Assembly (NCBI GenBank): GCA_030150265.1 | Contig: JASLGG010000053.1 | Coordinates: forward strand, 1-35,735 | DNA: 35,735 nucleotides | Direction of reading: 5' to 3' | Source: Protaetiibacter sp. | GTDB lineage: Bacteria > Actinomycetota > Actinomycetes > Actinomycetales > Microbacteriaceae | Shown: positions 21,363 to 29,804 of the stretch, one piece after another | How the letters are laid out: every line of letters begins with the position of its first letter | Numbering within the stretch: the stretch's first letter is position 1 | Made by a program: the position numbers and the translations under genes | Notes under the pieces: generated by a model | Databases searched by the model: none | What the model was told of the DNA's origin: nothing | What the model saw: the letters and a program-made list of their open reading frames with translations, nothing else

Positions 21363-23048
21363 CTAGCGCCCGGCGGTGATGGTGGCGGCGGCCGCCCGGG
21401 CCGCCTCTCGGGCGTCGGCGGCTTCGTCGGCCGCCAGGGCTGCCTCGGCGATCGCGGACGCGTCGTCGAGGCTGTACCGCGCGAGGGATACGCGGACATC
21501 TGCGAGGGCCGTCGGCGACATCGACAGGCTCGTGACCCCGAGCCCTGCCAGCACGACGGCGAGGAGGGGGTCGGCGGCGGCCTCGCCGCACACGCCGACC
21601 GGCTTGCCGGATGCCACGCCCGCGGCGCCGACCGACTGCACGAGCCGCAGCACCGCCGGGTGCCACGGGTCCTGGAGCGCCGCGACCGAGCCGAGCTGGC
21701 GGTCCGCGGCCATCGTGTACTGCGTCAGGTCGTTGGTGCCGATCGACGCGAAGTCGGTGCGTGCGAGCACGCGGTCGGCGATGAGCGCGACCGAGGGGAT
21801 CTCGACCATCACGCCCGCGGTCCGGATGCCGGCGTCGTGGATCGCGCGCGTCACGAAGGCCGTCTCCTCGACGGTCGCGACCATGGGCGCCATGACCCAC
21901 AGCTCGGCCTCGGTCTCGCCCTGCGCCGCGGCGAGCGCGGCGAGCTGGTCGCGGAGCACCTGCTCGGAGGCGCGGAGCGCGCGCAGGCCGCGCCGCCCGA
22001 GCGCCGGGTTCTCCTCCTCGCCGGGCGAGAGGAAGGCGAGCGGCTTGTCGGCGCCCGCGTCGAGCAGCCGCACGACGACGCGCCTGCCCGGGAACGCCGC
22101 GAGCACCTCGCGGTAGCTCTCCCGCTGGCGCTCGACACTCGGCGCGACCGCGTCGTCGTCGAGGAAGAGGAACTCGGTGCGGAACAGGCCGACGCCCTCC
22201 GCGCCGAGGCGCACGGCCTCGGCCGCCTCCCCCGGCTTGCCGAGGTTCGCGAGCAGCTTGATCGGGGTGCCGTCGGCGAGCGCACCGGGTCCGGCGGGGG
22301 CGGATGCGGCGGCGGCCCGCGCGGCGATACGCGCCTCCGCGTCGGCGAGCTCCGCGGCATCCGGGTCGACCGAGACGCGACCGCGCTCCGCGTCGACGAC
22401 CACCTGCACGCCGTCGTCGAGCGCCTCGACGCCCGCGGCGCCGACGATCGCGACGATGCCGCGCTGACGCGCGAGGATCGCGGTGTGCGAGGTGGGTCCG
22501 CCCTCGCTCGTGACGAAGGCGAGCACGCGGTCGAGGTCGAGCACGGCCGTGTCGGCGGGCGCGAGGTCGCGGGCGACGAGCACGTAGGGGTGTCCGGGGT
22601 CGACCACGAGCTCGGTCGAGCGGCCCTGCAGAGCCGCGACGGTGCGGTCGGCCAGGTCGTGCAGGTCGGCGGCGCGCTCGGCGAAGTACTCCCCCGCGTC
22701 GGCGAGGAGCGCGGCGAAGTCGGCGAAGGCGTCGGCCACGGCCTTCTCGGCGGTGACCCCTCCGCCGAGCTTCGCGGTGACGGCGTCGAGCAGCGCGGGG
22801 TCGTCGACCATGAGGGCCTGCGCCTCGAGCACGTCGCGGGTCCCGGCGTCCGTCGCCGCCGCGCGCCCGCGCAGCTCGGCCGACACCGCGGCGAGGGCCG
22901 CACGGGCGCGTTCGAGCTCGGCCTCCGCGCCGATCGTGCTCGGAGCGTCGCTCGGCGCCGGGGCCGCACGGCGTGCGGCATGCAGCACGGGACCGACCAC
23001 GACCCCGGTGCCGACACCGACGCCGGCGAGCTCGCGCACCTCGATCAT
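21363..23048 (-). CDS. ptsI: PTS enzyme I (PEP-protein phosphotransferase)
   Basis: 561 residues. EI starts the phosphotransfer chain by taking phosphate from PEP and giving it to HPr. The phospho-His is H188 in GGPTSHTAILAR. The PEP-binding domain has GLFRTEFLF, the EENPALGRRGLR segment and the catalytic C487 in VGVCGEAA. The ATG overlaps the HPr stop as ATGA. EI with HPr in the same operon as the transporter suggests that this is the organism's general EI, or an EI dedicated to this sugar. Confidence 0.95.
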   Translation of the reverse strand: MIEVRELAGVGVGTGVVVGPVLHAARRAAPAPSDAPSTIGAEAELERARAALAAVSAELRGRAAATDAGTRDVLEAQALMVDDPALLDAVTAKLGGGVTAEKAVADAFADFAALLADAGEYFAERAADLHDLADRTVAALQGRSTELVVDPGHPYVLVARDLAPADTAVLDLDRVLAFVTSEGGPTSHTAILARQRGIVAIVGAAGVEALDDGVQVVVDAERGRVSVDPDAAELADAEARIAARAAAASAPAGPGALADGTPIKLLANLGKPGEAAEAVRLGAEGVGLFRTEFLFLDDDAVAPSVERQRESYREVLAAFPGRRVVVRLLDAGADKPLAFLSPGEEENPALGRRGLRALRASEQVLRDQLAALAAAQGETEAELWVMAPMVATVEETAFVTRAIHDAGIRTAGVMVEIPSVALIADRVLARTDFASIGTNDLTQYTMAADRQLGSVAALQDPWHPAVLRLVQSVGAAGVASGKPVGVCGEAAADPLLAVVLAGLGVTSLSMSPTALADVRVSLARYSLDDASAIAEAALAADEAADAREAARAAAATITAGR

Positions 23049-23317
23049 CCGGCGGCCTCGTCGTGGTCGGTCGTGAGGAACTCGGCGAGCTCGTCGAGCA
23101 CGCGCCCGGGCTCGTCGCCCTCGACGCTCAGCACGACCTCGTCGCCGTTCTCGAACCCCGCCGCGATGATCGACAGGATGCTCGCGGCGTTCACGGGAGC
23201 GGCACCCGGACGGCCGATCGTCACGGCGTGGCCGGACGCCGCGACCGCCTGCGTGAAGAGCTTCGCCGGGCGGGCGTGCAGCCCGTGGCCGGATGCGATC
23301 TGCAGCGTGCGTTCCAT
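23045..23317 (-). CDS. ptsH: PTS phosphocarrier protein HPr
   Basis: 90 residues. HPr carries phosphate from EI to the EIIA proteins. The phospho-His is H14 in GHGLHARPA. Ser46 (NAASILSII) is in the place of the regulatory serine, though a working HPr kinase cannot be inferred and is not typical of Actinobacteria. It overlaps both neighbours: its ATG overlaps the EIIB-like stop and its stop overlaps the EI start. Confidence 0.95.
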   Translation of the reverse strand: MERTLQIASGHGLHARPAKLFTQAVAASGHAVTIGRPGAAPVNAASILSIIAAGFENGDEVVLSVEGDEPGRVLDELAEFLTTDHDEAAG

Positions 23318-23637
23318 CAGGCGGTCCTTCCGTGGTCGACCGCGGCGAGCGCGGCCAGGGTCGTGTCGAGCAGCTCCTCGCCATCCTGCCGCGCCGCGTC
23401 GGCGAGCACCACGAACGGCACGTCGGCGGATGCGGCGGCCGCGCGGAGCCGCGCGATCTCCTCGCCGAGGTGCGCACCCGCGAGCACGAGGGCGGAGCCG
23501 GGCAGCAGGCCGGCGGCGGCGGACGCCGAGGAGGCGACGGGCGTCAGCTCGACGCCCCGCGCGGTGGCCGCACGGCGCAGGCGCTGCGCGACGAAGGTGC
23601 TCGACGCGCCCGCACCGCACACGATGAGCACCCGCAC
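23317..23637 (-). CDS. PTS EIIB-like protein, lactose/cellobiose type, orphan
   Basis: 106 residues from the GTG at 23637, with GGAG eight bases upstream. RVLIVCGAGASSTFVAQRL at the N-terminus has the Cys (C7) and the CxxGxSST loop of lactose/chitobiose EIIB proteins, which are small P-loop-like phosphoproteins. No matching EIIC is present; the EIICB next door carries its own EIIB. It could phosphorylate a distant transporter, act as a regulatory phosphoacceptor for the divergent activator, or be a relic. It is the first gene of the operon. Function uncertain. Confidence 0.75.
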   Translation of the reverse strand: MRVLIVCGAGASSTFVAQRLRRAATARGVELTPVASSASAAAGLLPGSALVLAGAHLGEEIARLRAAAASADVPFVVLADAARQDGEELLDTTLAALAAVDHGRTA

Positions 23638-23859
23638 GTGGTCGTCTCCGCTCCCCGCCTCGTCGGCGGCGCCGCCTCCCGGCGATGTCCGGGGCCCGCC
23701 GGTTCCCTCTCCCGGCGGGCGAGGCCAGTGTGCGCCGCGGAGCGCCCGCGGCGCCAGCCCGCCCCCTTCCGCACCCCCGGAAATCTCCGCGCGACCCCTC
23801 CACGGGCCGGGCGGCGATGCTTGACTGGGGTCACGCGTTCGAGGTGGCACGGGAGTCGG
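23638..23859. promoter_or_regulatory. Divergent control region of the PTS operon and its activator
   Basis: 222 bases between the divergent EIIB-like and activator genes, without a gene. A 9-bp dyad GCCCGCCGG / CCGGCGGGC (23694-23702, 23712-23720, nine-base spacer) is the clearest structure and could be the operator or a leader hairpin. I find no good -10/-35 pair for either direction. TTGACT at 23821 lacks a matching -10. Confidence 0.45.
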
Positions 23860-25752
23860 ATGGTCGAGCGGCACGAACAGCTCACGGACCTGCTGGCCCA
23901 GCACGGCGGCTGGGTGACGGCCGGCGACCTCGCGGCGCGGCTCGGGGTCACCGACCGCAGCATCCGCGGCTACGTCTCGGCGCTCAACGCGGAGTCGCCC
24001 CTCATCGAGTCCGGGCCGAACGGGTACCGGCTCGACCGCGCGGAGTGGGCGCGTCGGCTGCGCGAGGAGCAGGCGGATGCCGGGGCCACCCCCGCGGCGC
24101 GCGTCACCGCGATCCTGCGCGCACTGCTCGAGGAGCCGCCCGACTCGGAGGGCCTCGACGTGTACGAGCTCGCCGAGCGGCTGCACGTGAGCGACTCGAC
24201 GCTCGAGTCGGATCTCGCGCGCGCCCGGTCGCGGGCGGGCGCCGCCGGGCTCACCATCGTGCGCGCCCGGGAGCGCGTGCTCCTGGAGGGTGCCGAGTCG
24301 GCACGTCGGCGCCTGATCGGAGCGCTGTTCCGCGACGAGGCGACGCGCGGGATGCGCGAGGTCGACCGCATCGAGAGCTGGTTCTCGGCGGGCGACCTGT
24401 CGGCGTTCAAGACCGCCCTCATCGCACGGCTCATGGCCGACGGCTACGAGATCAACGACTACGGCCTCGGCACGGTGCTGCTGCACCTCGCGATCGCGGT
24501 CGACCGCACGCAGGCACGCCACGCCCTCCCGGATCGCACGGGCGGCGAGGAGGGCGTCTTCGCCGCGATCCTCGACGAGCTGGCCGACGCCCACTTCGGC
24601 GTGCGGCTCCCGCCCGGCGACCTCGACTACCTGGGCTTCCTGCTCGGCACGCGCGTCGCGGTCGACCCCGTCGACGCGGGGCCGCCTCCGCTCGACGACG
24701 AGGAGCTCGCCCGCGTGCGCTCGATCGTGGAGCGGGCGGCACGCGAGTACCTCGTCGACCTCTCGGGCGACGACGACTTCCTGCTGCGGCTCGCGCTGCA
24801 CATCCGGCAGCTCGTCCGCCGCGCCGAGGAGGGCTCGTTCTCGCGCAACCCGCTCACCCGCTCGATCAAGTCGGGCTACCCGATGATCTACGAGCTCGCC
24901 GTGTACCTCGCCCGCGAGCTGCAGCGCGAGTCGGGCATCGCGGTCCCGGAGGACGAGATCGCCTACCTGGCGATGCACCTCGGCGCGCGGCTCGAGGAGC
25001 AGCGGCAGAGCGAGCAGGCGGTCACCGCGACGATCGTGGCGCCCGCCTACCACCGCATCCACCTCGAGCTGCTGCGGCGCGTCGAGGCCTCGCTCGGCTC
25101 GGAGCTGCGGATCGAGCAGCTCGACACCCGCTCCGACGTGGACTGGGACGCGCTCCCCGGTGAGCTCGTCATCTCGGTCATCGAGCCGCCGGCGCCGAGC
25201 GACCGCGTCGTCGTCGTGCACCCCTTCCTCGGCGAGGCGGATGCGCAGGCCATCCAGGCGGGCATGGCGCGCGTGCGGCGGCAGCGGCGGCGCACCCGGC
25301 TCGCGGAGCGGCTCGCCTCCTACTTCGACGAGCGCCTGCTGTTCCGCGAGCTCTACGCACCCGACGCCGAGACGATGATCCGCACGCTGGGGGCGCGGAT
25401 GGTGGAGGCCGGCGTCATCGACGAGGCCTACGTCACCGGGGCGATCGAGCGCGAGAGGCTGTCGTCGACGGCCTTCACCGACGGGCTCGCGATGCCGCAC
25501 GCCATGGCGATGACCGCCGAGCGCACCGCGATCGCGCTCGTGCTCAACTCGACGTCGATGCCGTGGGGTGAGGCGCGCGTCGAGGTGGTGGCGTTCATCG
25601 CCTTCAGCGAGTCGGGCCGCGCGAGCTTCCAGGAGGTCTTCGACCAGCTGGTCGAGGTGTTCTCCGACCGCGAGAACATCCGCGGTCTCGTGGCGCGTGC
25701 CGGCGACGTGCCGAGCCTCGTGGCCGAGCTCACGCGCCTGATCGACGCGTGA
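23860..25752 (+). CDS. BglG-type (MtlR-like) transcriptional activator with PRD and EIIA domains
   Basis: 630 residues, ATG 23860 with GGGAG upstream. Two N-terminal HTH regions (DLAARLGVTDRSIRGYVSAL at about 22-41; ELAERLHVSDSTLESDLARA at about 103-122) mark a DNA-binding activator, not an RNA-binding antiterminator. Two PRD domains follow, with the phospho-acceptor type motifs LLHLAIAVDR and LAMHLGARLE. Next is an EIIB-like region around 400-460 and a C-terminal EIIA domain with H547 in GLAMPHAMA. PTS phosphorylation of these sites normally sets activity. It is divergent from the PTS operon and very likely controls it. Confidence 0.9.
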   Translation: MVERHEQLTDLLAQHGGWVTAGDLAARLGVTDRSIRGYVSALNAESPLIESGPNGYRLDRAEWARRLREEQADAGATPAARVTAILRALLEEPPDSEGLDVYELAERLHVSDSTLESDLARARSRAGAAGLTIVRARERVLLEGAESARRRLIGALFRDEATRGMREVDRIESWFSAGDLSAFKTALIARLMADGYEINDYGLGTVLLHLAIAVDRTQARHALPDRTGGEEGVFAAILDELADAHFGVRLPPGDLDYLGFLLGTRVAVDPVDAGPPPLDDEELARVRSIVERAAREYLVDLSGDDDFLLRLALHIRQLVRRAEEGSFSRNPLTRSIKSGYPMIYELAVYLARELQRESGIAVPEDEIAYLAMHLGARLEEQRQSEQAVTATIVAPAYHRIHLELLRRVEASLGSELRIEQLDTRSDVDWDALPGELVISVIEPPAPSDRVVVVHPFLGEADAQAIQAGMARVRRQRRRTRLAERLASYFDERLLFRELYAPDAETMIRTLGARMVEAGVIDEAYVTGAIERERLSSTAFTDGLAMPHAMAMTAERTAIALVLNSTSMPWGEARVEVVAFIAFSESGRASFQEVFDQLVEVFSDRENIRGLVARAGDVPSLVAELTRLIDA

Positions 25753-25758
25753 TCCGGT

Positions 25759-26352
25759 TCAGGCGGATGCGGCGGTGATGCCCGCCTCGGCGAACGCGGC
25801 CCAGATGCGCTCGGTCACCTCGTCGACCGTGCCGAGGCCGTCGACCTCGATGAGGAGGCCCTGCTCGCGGAACAGGTCGAGCACGGGAGCGGTCTCGCGC
25901 CGGTAGACCTCCTGGCGGTGGCGGATCGCCTCCTCGGAGTCGTCGGCACGGCCCTGCTCGAGGGCGCGCTTGCGCAGGCGCCGCACGATCTCGTCCTGGT
26001 CGGCCACGAGGCGCAGCACGGCGTCGAGGCGGTGGCCGTGCGAGGCGAGCAGCTCGTCGAGGTAGCGCACCTGGTCGGGCGTGCGCGGGTAGCCGTCGAG
26101 CAGGAAGCCGGTCGTGGCGTCCGCCTCCGAGAGCCGGTCGCTCACGAGCTCGTTGGTGAGCGAGTCGGGCACGTAGTCGCCCGCGTCGACGATCGCCTTG
26201 ACGCGCTTGCCGAGCTCGGTCTCGTTCGCGATGTTGGCGCGGAAGATGTCGCCCGTCGAGATCGTCGGGATGCCGAAGCGCTCCGCGATCCGCGCGGCCT
26301 GGGTGCCCTTGCCGGCCCCGGGGGGACCGACGATGAGCAGCCGCACCGTCAT
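25759..26352 (-). CDS. adk: Adenylate kinase
   Basis: 197 residues; ATG 26352 overlaps the secY stop as ATGA. It interconverts ATP, ADP and AMP. The P-loop is GPPGAGKGTQ (9-18), with GDIFRANI, GFLLDGYPRT and RLRKRALEQGRADDSEEAIRHR. The LID is the short form without a zinc cluster. A longer frame exists through secY but is a shadow. It is the last gene of this stretch of the spc operon. map, which usually follows, is absent. Confidence 0.97.
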   Translation of the reverse strand: MTVRLLIVGPPGAGKGTQAARIAERFGIPTISTGDIFRANIANETELGKRVKAIVDAGDYVPDSLTNELVSDRLSEADATTGFLLDGYPRTPDQVRYLDELLASHGHRLDAVLRLVADQDEIVRRLRKRALEQGRADDSEEAIRHRQEVYRRETAPVLDLFREQGLLIEVDGLGTVDEVTERIWAAFAEAGITAASA

Positions 26353-27677
26353 CGCAGGAGTCCCTCGTAGTGGCGCTGCTGCAGCTGCGAGTCGATCTGC
26401 TTCACCGTCTCGAGACCGACGCCCACCATGATGAGCAGCGAGGTGCCTCCGAACGGGAAGTTCTGGTTCGCCCCCACGAGCACGAGCGCCACGAGAGGCA
26501 CGAGCGCCACGATGCCGAGGTAGAGCGAGCCGGGCAGCGTCACGCGGGTGAGCACGTAGTCGAGGTACTCGGCGGTCGGGCGGCCGGCGCGGATGCCCGG
26601 GATGAAGCCGCCGTACTTCTTCATGTTGTCGGCGACCTCGTCGGGGTTGAACGTGATCGCGACGTAGAAGTAGGTGAAGCCGACGATGAGCAGGAAGTAG
26701 GCGACCATGTACAGCGGGTGGTCGCCGCGCGTGAGGTAGGTCTGGATCCACTGCACCCAGGGCTGAGCGACCTCGCCCGCCTTGGGCTGGTTGAACTGCG
26801 CCACGAGGGCGGGCAGGTACAGCAGCGACGAGGCGAAGATGACCGGGATCACGCCCGCCATGTTCACCTTGATCGGGATGTAGGTGTTGTTGCCGCCGTA
26901 GGTGCGCCGGCCGACCATGCGCTTCGCGTACTGCACGGGGATCCGTCGCTGCGACTGCTCGACGAAGATGACCGCCACCATGATCACGACGCCGATGCCG
27001 ATCACGAGCAGCAGGGTCTCGATGTTGTGCTGCTGGGCGATCGCGCCGAGCGAGTCGGGGAAGCGGGCGACGATCGAGGTGAAGATGAGCAGAGACATGC
27101 CGTTGCCGATGCCGCGCTCGGTGATGAGCTCGCCCATCCACATGATGACGCCGGTGCCGGCCGTCATCGTGATGACCATGAGGAGGATGCCGTACCAGGT
27201 GTCGCCGGCCTCGGTGATGAGGTGCGCGCACTCGGCCGGGCCGGTGTTGCCGAAGAGGGCCCCCGACCGCGCGACCGTGATGAGGGTGGTCGACTGCAGC
27301 ACGCCGAGCGCGATGGTGAGGTAGCGCGTGTACTGCGTGAGCTTCGCCTGACCCGACTGCCCCTCCTTGTAGAGGGTGTCGAAGTGCGGGATGACCACCC
27401 GCAGCAGCTGCACGATGATCGACGCGGTGATGTACGGCATGATGCCGAGCGCGAAGATCGACAGCTGCAGCAGCGCGCCGCCGCTGAAGAGGTTCACCAG
27501 GTCGTAGAGACCCTGGGTGTTCGAGTTGCCTGCAAGGCACTGCTGGACGTTGCCGAAGTCCACGAACGGCGCCGGGACGAAGGACCCGAGCCGGAAGAGG
27601 GCGATGATGCCCAGCGTGAACACGATCTTGCGGCGGAGGTCCGGCGTGCGGAGAATCCGCGCGACGGCACTGAACAC
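26349..27677 (-). CDS. secY: Protein translocase subunit SecY
   Basis: 442 residues from the GTG at 27677, chosen because GGGAGG lies five bases upstream and the product begins FSAVARILRTPDLRRK as in relatives. SecY forms the protein-conducting channel with SecE and SecG, driven by SecA. About ten transmembrane helices are visible, with ALGIMPYITASIIVQLL and the cytoplasmic loop GTSLLIMVGVGLETVKQI near the C-terminus. The upstream leader holds a hairpin after rplO. Confidence 0.97.
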   Translation of the reverse strand: MFSAVARILRTPDLRRKIVFTLGIIALFRLGSFVPAPFVDFGNVQQCLAGNSNTQGLYDLVNLFSGGALLQLSIFALGIMPYITASIIVQLLRVVIPHFDTLYKEGQSGQAKLTQYTRYLTIALGVLQSTTLITVARSGALFGNTGPAECAHLITEAGDTWYGILLMVITMTAGTGVIMWMGELITERGIGNGMSLLIFTSIVARFPDSLGAIAQQHNIETLLLVIGIGVVIMVAVIFVEQSQRRIPVQYAKRMVGRRTYGGNNTYIPIKVNMAGVIPVIFASSLLYLPALVAQFNQPKAGEVAQPWVQWIQTYLTRGDHPLYMVAYFLLIVGFTYFYVAITFNPDEVADNMKKYGGFIPGIRAGRPTAEYLDYVLTRVTLPGSLYLGIVALVPLVALVLVGANQNFPFGGTSLLIMVGVGLETVKQIDSQLQQRHYEGLLR

Positions 27678-27730
27678 GACGCCTCCCGGTGAGATTGTGC
27701 GTGCCGCACACGGGTCGGGTGCGGCGAGGA

Positions 27731-27752
27731 GGCGGCCCCTCGCGGGGCCGCC
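27731..27752 (-). terminator. Hairpin between rplO and secY
   Basis: GGCGGCCCC pairs with GGGGCCGCC around a four-base TCGC loop (9-bp stem), 11 bases after rplO ends and 54 bases before the secY start. On the minus strand no T run follows. It may partly terminate, or lower secY expression relative to the ribosomal proteins. Confidence 0.5.
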
Positions 27753-27762
27753 TTCCCGATGG

Positions 27763-28545
27763 CTACTTGACGGAGCCGCCGGCGGCGACGATCTTCTGCT
27801 CCGCGGAGCTCGAGACCTTGTCGACCGCAACGTTCAGCTTAACCGCAATCTCGCCGGTGCCGAGAACCTTGACCTTCTCGTTCTTGCGGACGGCACCCTT
27901 CGCGACCAGGTCGCTGATGGTGACGTCGCCGCCCTGCGGGTAGAGCTCGCCCAGGCGGTCGAGGTTGACGACCTGGTACTCGACCCGGAACGGGTTCTTG
28001 AAGCCGCGGAGCTTCGGGGCGCGCATGACCTGGTTCAGGTTGCCGCCCTCGAGGCCGACGCGCACCTGGTAGCGGGCCTTGGTGCCCTTGGTGCCGCGAC
28101 CCGCGGTCTTTCCCTTCGAGCCCTCACCGCGACCCACGCGGGTCTTGGCCTTCTTCGCACCCTCGGCGGGGCGGAGGTGGTGGGCCTTCAGGACCTGCGG
28201 GCGGGCGACGTCCTCGGACTTCTTTGCAGCAGGCTTCTTGGCGGCGGGCTTGGCAGCCGCCTTGGCCGGAGCCTTCTCCGCGACCGCGTCGTCGGCCTTC
28301 GCGGCGGCGGCAGCCTTGGTGGCGGCGGCCTTCGCGGGAGCCTTGGCGGCGGGCTTGGCCTCGGCCTTGTCGGCCGCGGGCTTCGCCGCAGCCTTGGCGG
28401 GGGCCTTCTTCTCGGCGGCAGGCGCCTTCTCGGCCGCCGCCTTGGGGGCGGCGGACTTCGCGGGAGCCTTCTTCTCGGTCGTCGCCTTGGCGGCGGCGGC
28501 CTTCGGAGCCGCGGCCTTCTCGGCCGGCTTCTTCTCGTCAGCCAT
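27763..28545 (-). CDS. rplO: 50S ribosomal protein L15 with long Ala/Lys-rich N-terminal extension
   Basis: 260 residues, whereas L15 is usually about 145. The L15 domain starts near residue 117 (VLKAHHLRPAEGAKKAKTR), with RVGRGEGSKGKTAGRGTKG and LRGFKNPFRVEYQVVNL; L15 is a late-assembly protein of the large subunit. The extension is almost wholly Ala, Lys and Pro with repeated KAPAKAAA-like units, resembling histone H1-like tails. The ATG overlaps the rpmD stop (TAATG), which fixes the start, and no frame break is needed. Related extensions occur in Microbacteriaceae as I remember them. Confidence 0.95.
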   Translation of the reverse strand: MADEKKPAEKAAAPKAAAAKATTEKKAPAKSAAPKAAAEKAPAAEKKAPAKAAAKPAADKAEAKPAAKAPAKAAATKAAAAAKADDAVAEKAPAKAAAKPAAKKPAAKKSEDVARPQVLKAHHLRPAEGAKKAKTRVGRGEGSKGKTAGRGTKGTKARYQVRVGLEGGNLNQVMRAPKLRGFKNPFRVEYQVVNLDRLGELYPQGGDVTISDLVAKGAVRKNEKVKVLGTGEIAVKLNVAVDKVSSSAEQKIVAAGGSVK

Positions 28546-28730
28546 TAGTCAATCTCCTCGACCTTCACGAGGTGCGCCACCGTGCGGACGTACCCGCGGT
28601 TCGCCGGGGTGTCCTCACGCACGACGACGTCGCCGATGCGCTTGAGGCCCAGGCTGCGCAGGGTGTCGCGCTGGTTCTGCTTCTCGCTGATAACGGACTT
28701 GATCTGGGTCACCTTGAGACGGGCGGCCAT
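28545..28730 (-). CDS. rpmD: 50S ribosomal protein L30
   Basis: 61 residues, normal. ARLKVTQIKSVISEKQNQRDTLRSLGLKRIGD is the standard core. It overlaps rpsE and rplO by one or more bases (TAATG at the rplO side), so the three are translationally coupled. Confidence 0.97.
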   Translation of the reverse strand: MAARLKVTQIKSVISEKQNQRDTLRSLGLKRIGDVVVREDTPANRGYVRTVAHLVKVEEID

Positions 28731-29446
28731 CAGGCACCAACCTTCGCGGTAGCGGCCTGCCGGGCCTCCTCCTCGGCGCGGACGAGGCGCTCGGGGGCGA
28801 CGTCCTCGAAGTCGAGACCGCGGCGGGCGGCGACGGCACGGGGCTCCTCGAGCTGCTTGAGGGCCTCGACCGTCGCGTGGACGATGTTGATCGTGTTCGA
28901 GGAGCCGAGCGACTTCGAGAGCACGTCGTGGATGCCGGCGCACTCGAGCACCGCACGCACCGGACCGCCGGCGATGACACCGGTACCGGCAGCGGCGGGG
29001 CGCAGGAGCACCACACCGGCGGCGGCCTCGCCCTGGACGGGGTGGGGGATCGTCGCACGGACGCGCGGGACGCGGAAGAAGTTCTTCTTCGCCTCCTCGA
29101 CGCCCTTCGAGATCGCGAGCGGCACCTCGCGCGCCTTGCCGTAGCCGACGCCGACCATGCCGTTGCCGTCGCCCACGACGACGAGCGCCGTGAAGCTGAA
29201 GCGGCGGCCGCCCTTGACGACCTTCGACACGCGGTTGATGGTCACGACGCGCTCGAGGAACTGGCTGTCCTCACGTCCGCCGCGCTGACCGCGGTCGTTG
29301 CGCGGGTTGCGCTCGCGGCTGCCGCGACGGGCCTCGCGAGGCTCCTGAGCCTGCTGGGTGCCCGCGGCGGTCTCCACGACCTGACCCTCGGTGATCTCCT
29401 CGGACTGCACGTCCTGGTTCTCCTTGTTCTCGGTGGCGTCGCTCAC
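28730..29446 (-). CDS. rpsE: 30S ribosomal protein S5
   Basis: 238 residues, against about 165 in E. coli. S5 helps proofread decoding at the A site and forms part of the mRNA entry. The core begins near residue 60 (SQFLERVVTINRVSKVVKGGRRF), with GNGMVGVGYGKAREVP and GPVRAVLECAGIHDVLSKS. The first 60 residues are acidic and then Arg-rich, a common actinobacterial extension. Its ATG overlaps the rplR stop. Confidence 0.97.
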   Translation of the reverse strand: MSDATENKENQDVQSEEITEGQVVETAAGTQQAQEPREARRGSRERNPRNDRGQRGGREDSQFLERVVTINRVSKVVKGGRRFSFTALVVVGDGNGMVGVGYGKAREVPLAISKGVEEAKKNFFRVPRVRATIPHPVQGEAAAGVVLLRPAAAGTGVIAGGPVRAVLECAGIHDVLSKSLGSSNTINIVHATVEALKQLEEPRAVAARRGLDFEDVAPERLVRAEEEARQAATAKVGA

Positions 29447-29802
29447 AGCTCGAGCCCTCCCTCACGGGCGCCCTCGGCGATGGCCGCGACGCGTCCGGCG
29501 TACTTGTTGCCGCCGCGGTCGAACACGACCGCCTCGATGCCGGCCTTCTTGGCCCGCTCGGCGACGAGCTCGCCGACCTTGCGCGCCTTGGCGGTCTTGT
29601 CGCCGTCGAAGCTGCGCAGATCCGCCTCGAGCGTCGACGCGGAGGCCACGGTGTGGCCCTTGCTGTCGTCGACGACCTGCACGAAGACGTGGCGGGCCGA
29701 GCGGGTGACGACGAGACGCGGACGCTCCTCGGTTCCGACGATGTGCTTGCGCAGGCGCGCGTGACGACGGTTGCGCTGCGCCGACTTGCTGATGCCAGCC
29801 AT
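29443..29802 (-). CDS. rplR: 50S ribosomal protein L18
   Basis: 119 residues from ATG 29802 (MAGISKSAQRNRRHARLRK); an in-frame GTG two codons upstream is possible. L18 binds 5S rRNA with L5. RPRLVVTRSARHVFVQVVDD and FDRGGNKYAGRVAAIAEGAREGG are conserved. It follows rplF by two bases. Confidence 0.96.
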   Translation of the reverse strand: MAGISKSAQRNRRHARLRKHIVGTEERPRLVVTRSARHVFVQVVDDSKGHTVASASTLEADLRSFDGDKTAKARKVGELVAERAKKAGIEAVVFDRGGNKYAGRVAAIAEGAREGGLEL

Positions 29803-29804
29803 GA

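Noticed and set aside
23821..23826. TTGACT as -35 of the PTS activator
   Set aside because: No acceptable -10 lies 16-18 bases downstream, and the ATG is only 33 bases away.
26349..27711. adk and secY read as one 650-residue frame
   Set aside because: The upstream part is secY in the wrong frame. adk has its own ATG overlapping the secY stop and a standard N-terminus.
27763..28545. Frameshift or fused gene in rplO
   Set aside because: The extension is in frame, starts at an ATG coupled to rpmD, and has steady Ala/Lys composition, so it is a real tail and not a broken neighbour.
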